The notes under the pieces are model-generated. The model was not told the origin of the DNA and ran no database searches. It saw only the letters and a list, made by a program, of their open reading frames with translations. Position numbers and translations under genes: made by a program. Positions 42,624 through 44,690 of a stretch of DNA of 44,690 nt are shown piece by piece. How positions within the stretch are numbered: position 1 is the stretch's first letter; every line of letters starts with the position of its first letter. This DNA comes from an uncultured Acidobacteriia bacterium (GTDB lineage: Bacteria; Acidobacteriota; Terriglobia; Bryobacterales; Bryobacteraceae): positions 1 through 44,690 of the forward strand of contig CAIKMJ010000004.1 of NCBI GenBank assembly GCA_903828455.1, written 5' to 3'.

Positions 42624-43658
42624 ATGATCGTCGATTCCCATCAACACTTCGTCCGACTTGCGAAGCATCGGGATATTGAAAGGTTTCGCGAATCCCAACT
42701 CGCTGGCGAAGCGCCGGATTCACCGCCCGAACTGAGTGACGCGGACATTGGCCAAAGCCTGCAGACGGTACTCGGCCTGATGACGAAGCGTGGCATTGAT
42801 ACGGCGTTTGCTTCTCCGCGCGCCAAAGCGATGGCCACACACGATGGCGCCGCAGAGCAGAATGAGATCTGGGCCGACCTGAATAACAGCCTTGTCCTTC
42901 GCGCATGCATGCTCAACAGGGGGAAGTTCGCGCCGGTGGGGATGCTCGGCCAGCACGGGAGCGCCCCATCGGACCGTATTGCCCGGCAAATGGAGCGCTG
43001 GGCCCGGGCTGGCTTCATCGCGTTCAACTTCGATCCAGACGGTAGCGGCGGGCGCTGGAGCAATCCGCCATTCACGGCCCGCCAAAACTACCCGGTGTTC
43101 GAAGCCGCGCAGGCACTCGACGTGCCGCTCGTGCTGCACGGATCGGAATCCATCAACCCGAATTTCCCGCACACCGCCGTCCAGTATCTTGTTGCCGATA
43201 TCGCCGGATTTGTTCAGCTCATGATGGCGAAGCAGCTCTTTCGGGAATTCCCGCGATTGCGCTTTGTGATTCCGCACGGTGGCGGCGCGCTGCCATGCCA
43301 GATCGGCCGCTGGCGGGCGATTGCGAAATTCAACGACTGGTCCGCACCGGATGAAATTCTCGGATCAGGCAACGTCTTCGTCGATACCTGTGTTTACAAC
43401 GGCCTCAATATGAAGATGCTGTTCGATGCCGTTCCGCTCGACAATATCCTGTTCGGTTCTGAATGCGACGGGGCTTTTCCCGGCATCGTAAATCCGGAAA
43501 CTGGCGATCACGCCGACAACACGCGAAGCTACGTGGATGAGTCCGGCCTGAGCAGCGCTGACCGGAGACAGATCTATTTTGGAAACGCCGCGCGCGTCTA
43601 CCCCCGGGCCAGCCGCTGGATTGAATCGCAGGGATCGAAAAGTAACTCAAGCCTATGA
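42624..43658 (+). CDS. ligJ: 4-oxalomesaconate hydratase-like amidohydrolase
   Basis: The 344-residue protein lines up with LigJ of the protocatechuate/gallate 4,5-cleavage pathway. Shared landmarks are MIVDSHQHF (metal His pair), ASPRAKAMATHD, FDPDGSGGRWSNPPF, VLHGSES (third His), RFVIPHGGGALPCQIGRWR, VDTCVYN and NILFGSECDGAFPGIVNPETGDH, which includes the metal-binding Glu. LigJ hydrates 4-oxalomesaconate to 4-carboxy-4-hydroxy-2-oxoadipate in the cytoplasm. It directly overlaps (ATGA) the gene for the enzyme that uses that product, which strongly supports the call. Confidence 0.8.
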   Translation: MIVDSHQHFVRLAKHRDIERFRESQLAGEAPDSPPELSDADIGQSLQTVLGLMTKRGIDTAFASPRAKAMATHDGAAEQNEIWADLNNSLVLRACMLNRGKFAPVGMLGQHGSAPSDRIARQMERWARAGFIAFNFDPDGSGGRWSNPPFTARQNYPVFEAAQALDVPLVLHGSESINPNFPHTAVQYLVADIAGFVQLMMAKQLFREFPRLRFVIPHGGGALPCQIGRWRAIAKFNDWSAPDEILGSGNVFVDTCVYNGLNMKMLFDAVPLDNILFGSECDGAFPGIVNPETGDHADNTRSYVDESGLSSADRRQIYFGNAARVYPRASRWIESQGSKSNSSL

Positions 43659-44338
43659 AACCCGTCGTCGTTCGAAATATCCAAAGGCCAGATTCCGATG
43701 CCGTCGCGGCTCTCGGCAAACAGGGCGTCGCCACTGTCCACGAAGCGCAGGGTCGTACCGGTCTGATGAGGCCCTACATGCGGCCCATATACTCTTCCGC
43801 AAGAATGGCCGGGCCGGCCGTAACTGTCCTTTGCCCGCCCGGCGACAATCTCATGATTCACGCCGCGGTGGAAGTCTGCAGGCCAGGCGACGTGCTGGTT
43901 GTGGCCACGATTGCGGAATCCACCGATGGCTACTTCGGCGAACTGCTGGCAACATCGCTTCGCGCGCACGGTGTAATCGGTCTGATTATCGATGCCGGCG
44001 TGCGCGACGTCACTGATCTCACGGCAATGGGATTCCCCGTCTGGTCGAAGGCCATCTCCGCACAGGGGACGGTCAAAGCTACGGCCGGATCGGTGAACGT
44101 GGATGTAGTTTGCGCCGGTGCACTCGTTCATCCCGGCGACGTCATCGTCGCCGATCTCGATGGCGTCGTGGTTGTTCCCCGTCGGCTTGCGGCAGAGGTT
44201 GCTGGCTTGGGCGAGGCCCGTATTGCAAAGGAAGAAATTAGTCGGCAGTCCTACATGGCAGGGATACTTGGCGTTGAGCGCATGGGCCTCCGGGCAAAAC
44301 TGGCGGATTTGGGAGTTGAATATATCGACGAAGCCTGA
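43655..44338 (+). CDS. ligK: 4-carboxy-4-hydroxy-2-oxoadipate aldolase-like (RraA fold)
   Basis: This is a 227-residue member of the RraA/HMG-aldolase family. It has GVATVHEAQGRTGLM, PGDNLMIHAAVEV, the central GLIIDAGVRDVTDLTAMGFPVWSK with the Arg-Asp catalytic pair, and DVIVADLDGVVVVP. LigK-type aldolases split 4-carboxy-4-hydroxy-2-oxoadipate into pyruvate and oxaloacetate and can decarboxylate oxaloacetate. The overlap with ligJ and the matching substrate make the aldolase role much more likely than ribonuclease regulation. Confidence 0.85.
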   Translation: MKPVVVRNIQRPDSDAVAALGKQGVATVHEAQGRTGLMRPYMRPIYSSARMAGPAVTVLCPPGDNLMIHAAVEVCRPGDVLVVATIAESTDGYFGELLATSLRAHGVIGLIIDAGVRDVTDLTAMGFPVWSKAISAQGTVKATAGSVNVDVVCAGALVHPGDVIVADLDGVVVVPRRLAAEVAGLGEARIAKEEISRQSYMAGILGVERMGLRAKLADLGVEYIDEA

Positions 44339-44419
44339 TCTGCCTCGGATTGCCATGGGTGCGGGAGAAAATGATCTTCCGGAAACTCCGAGTCGAAATC
44401 TTACTTACGTCGCACACAA

Positions 44420-44433
44420 GTGATACCGGTCAC
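44420..44433. promoter_or_regulatory. single CRP-type box before the DUF6152 gene
   Basis: GTGAT-ACCG-GTCAC matches the other boxes except for one base in the left arm. A candidate -10 TAGTAT lies at 44456-44461; start near 44468 puts the box centre at -41.5, as for the TonB gene. No second box is present 22 bp away. Apart from this promoter, 44339-44507 shows no gene. Confidence 0.55.
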
Positions 44434-44507
44434 TGACGGCAGGAATGCGATCTTTTAGTATGAATTCTTGCAGCGCTACGCCGAGTAGAATGGCGGACAG
44501 AAAACCT

Positions 44508-44690
44508 ATGAAACGTAAGTTTGCTTTGCTGATGGCATTGTTTGCCGGTGTCTTTCTGGCCACCGAGAAAGGCTACGCTCATCACTCGTTTGCCGCGACG
44601 TACTTTGAAGACAAGAAAGTCACTGTCGAAGGCGAACTGGTGCAGTTTCTGTATCGCAATCCGCACTCCTTTATTCAGGTGGAATCGAAG
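44508..44690 (+). CDS. secreted DUF6152-family protein, 3' end outside window
   Basis: The first 61 residues are visible: a signal peptide (MKRKFALLMALFAGVFLATE, then KGYA) and the mature start HHSFAATYFEDKKVTVEGEL. It goes on to FLYRNPHSFI, the typical opening of DUF6152 proteins, which are exported and of unknown function. An in-frame ATG at 44490 would add six residues. It continues past the right edge. Its promoter carries a CRP-type box, linking it to the TonB and DGKPDLSG genes. Confidence 0.8.
   Translation, partial: MKRKFALLMALFAGVFLATEKGYAHHSFAATYFEDKKVTVEGELVQFLYRNPHSFIQVESK

Overview
The window (44,690 bases, GC-rich) looks like a chromosome segment of an Acidobacteriota member close to Solibacter/Bryobacter. 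This rests on family content, not on a search. The supporting families are an Oar-like TonB-dependent receptor with an N-terminal carboxypeptidase-regulatory domain, several secreted proteins with a DGKPDLSG motif, a DUF6152 protein, a Crp/Fnr regulator of the type common in this phylum, and a kdp locus with a dismembered KdpD. I saw no rRNA, tRNA, CRISPR array or intact transposon.

Layout. (1) 1-1.3 kb: the 3' end of a gene ending in an NlpC/P60 peptidase domain, overlapped by a gene for a secreted protein, a possible effector/immunity pair. (2) 1.5-1.8 kb: a decayed IS transposase remnant. (3) 1.9-11.5 kb, minus strand: a complete high-affinity potassium-uptake locus. Its order is histidine kinase, kdpE, a Usp-like protein, a 27-residue membrane peptide, kdpF, kdpA, kdpB, kdpC, and two free-standing KdpD N-terminal sensor proteins. 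Three 11-bp-phased repeats and a hairpin lie in front of the structural genes and are probably the KdpE target. (4) 11.7-13.5 kb: an aminotransferase and class-I glutamine-amidotransferase-like pair.

(5) 13.7-25.4 kb: two divergent gene sets around a CarH/LitR-type adenosylcobalamin photoreceptor-repressor. Going left are carH, DUF1475, DUF1295, a CFA/CNMT-like methyltransferase, then DinB, folE, SRPBCC, SDR and a decayed second SRPBCC. Going right are an acyl desaturase, an FAD oxidoreductase, DUF1365, a second CFA-synthase-like methyltransferase and a secreted thioredoxin-fold protein. The 94-bp intergenic space holds a 39-bp palindrome whose two arms each contain a perfect TTGACA -35 box for opposing, near-leaderless promoters. 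I infer light-induced synthesis of a modified membrane fatty acid (methylated, cyclopropane or furan type).

(6) 25.5-44.7 kb: an accessory catabolic region. It has a diheme cytochrome c, secreted amidohydrolase, DGKPDLSG proteins, a metallo-beta-lactamase-fold protein with an altered metal site, a TonB receptor, a DAACS transporter, a 4,5-dihydroxyphthalate-decarboxylase-like protein, an amidohydrolase, and a ligJ-ligK pair of the protocatechuate/gallate 4,5-cleavage pathway. LysR and Crp/Fnr regulators are embedded. CRP-type GTGA-N6-TCAC palindromes lie in front of three separate transcription units here. In two of the three they sit as identical pairs 22 bp apart. The Crp/Fnr protein has the CRP-type recognition residues, so this looks like a local regulon tying outer-membrane uptake to breakdown of aromatic or lignin-like compounds.
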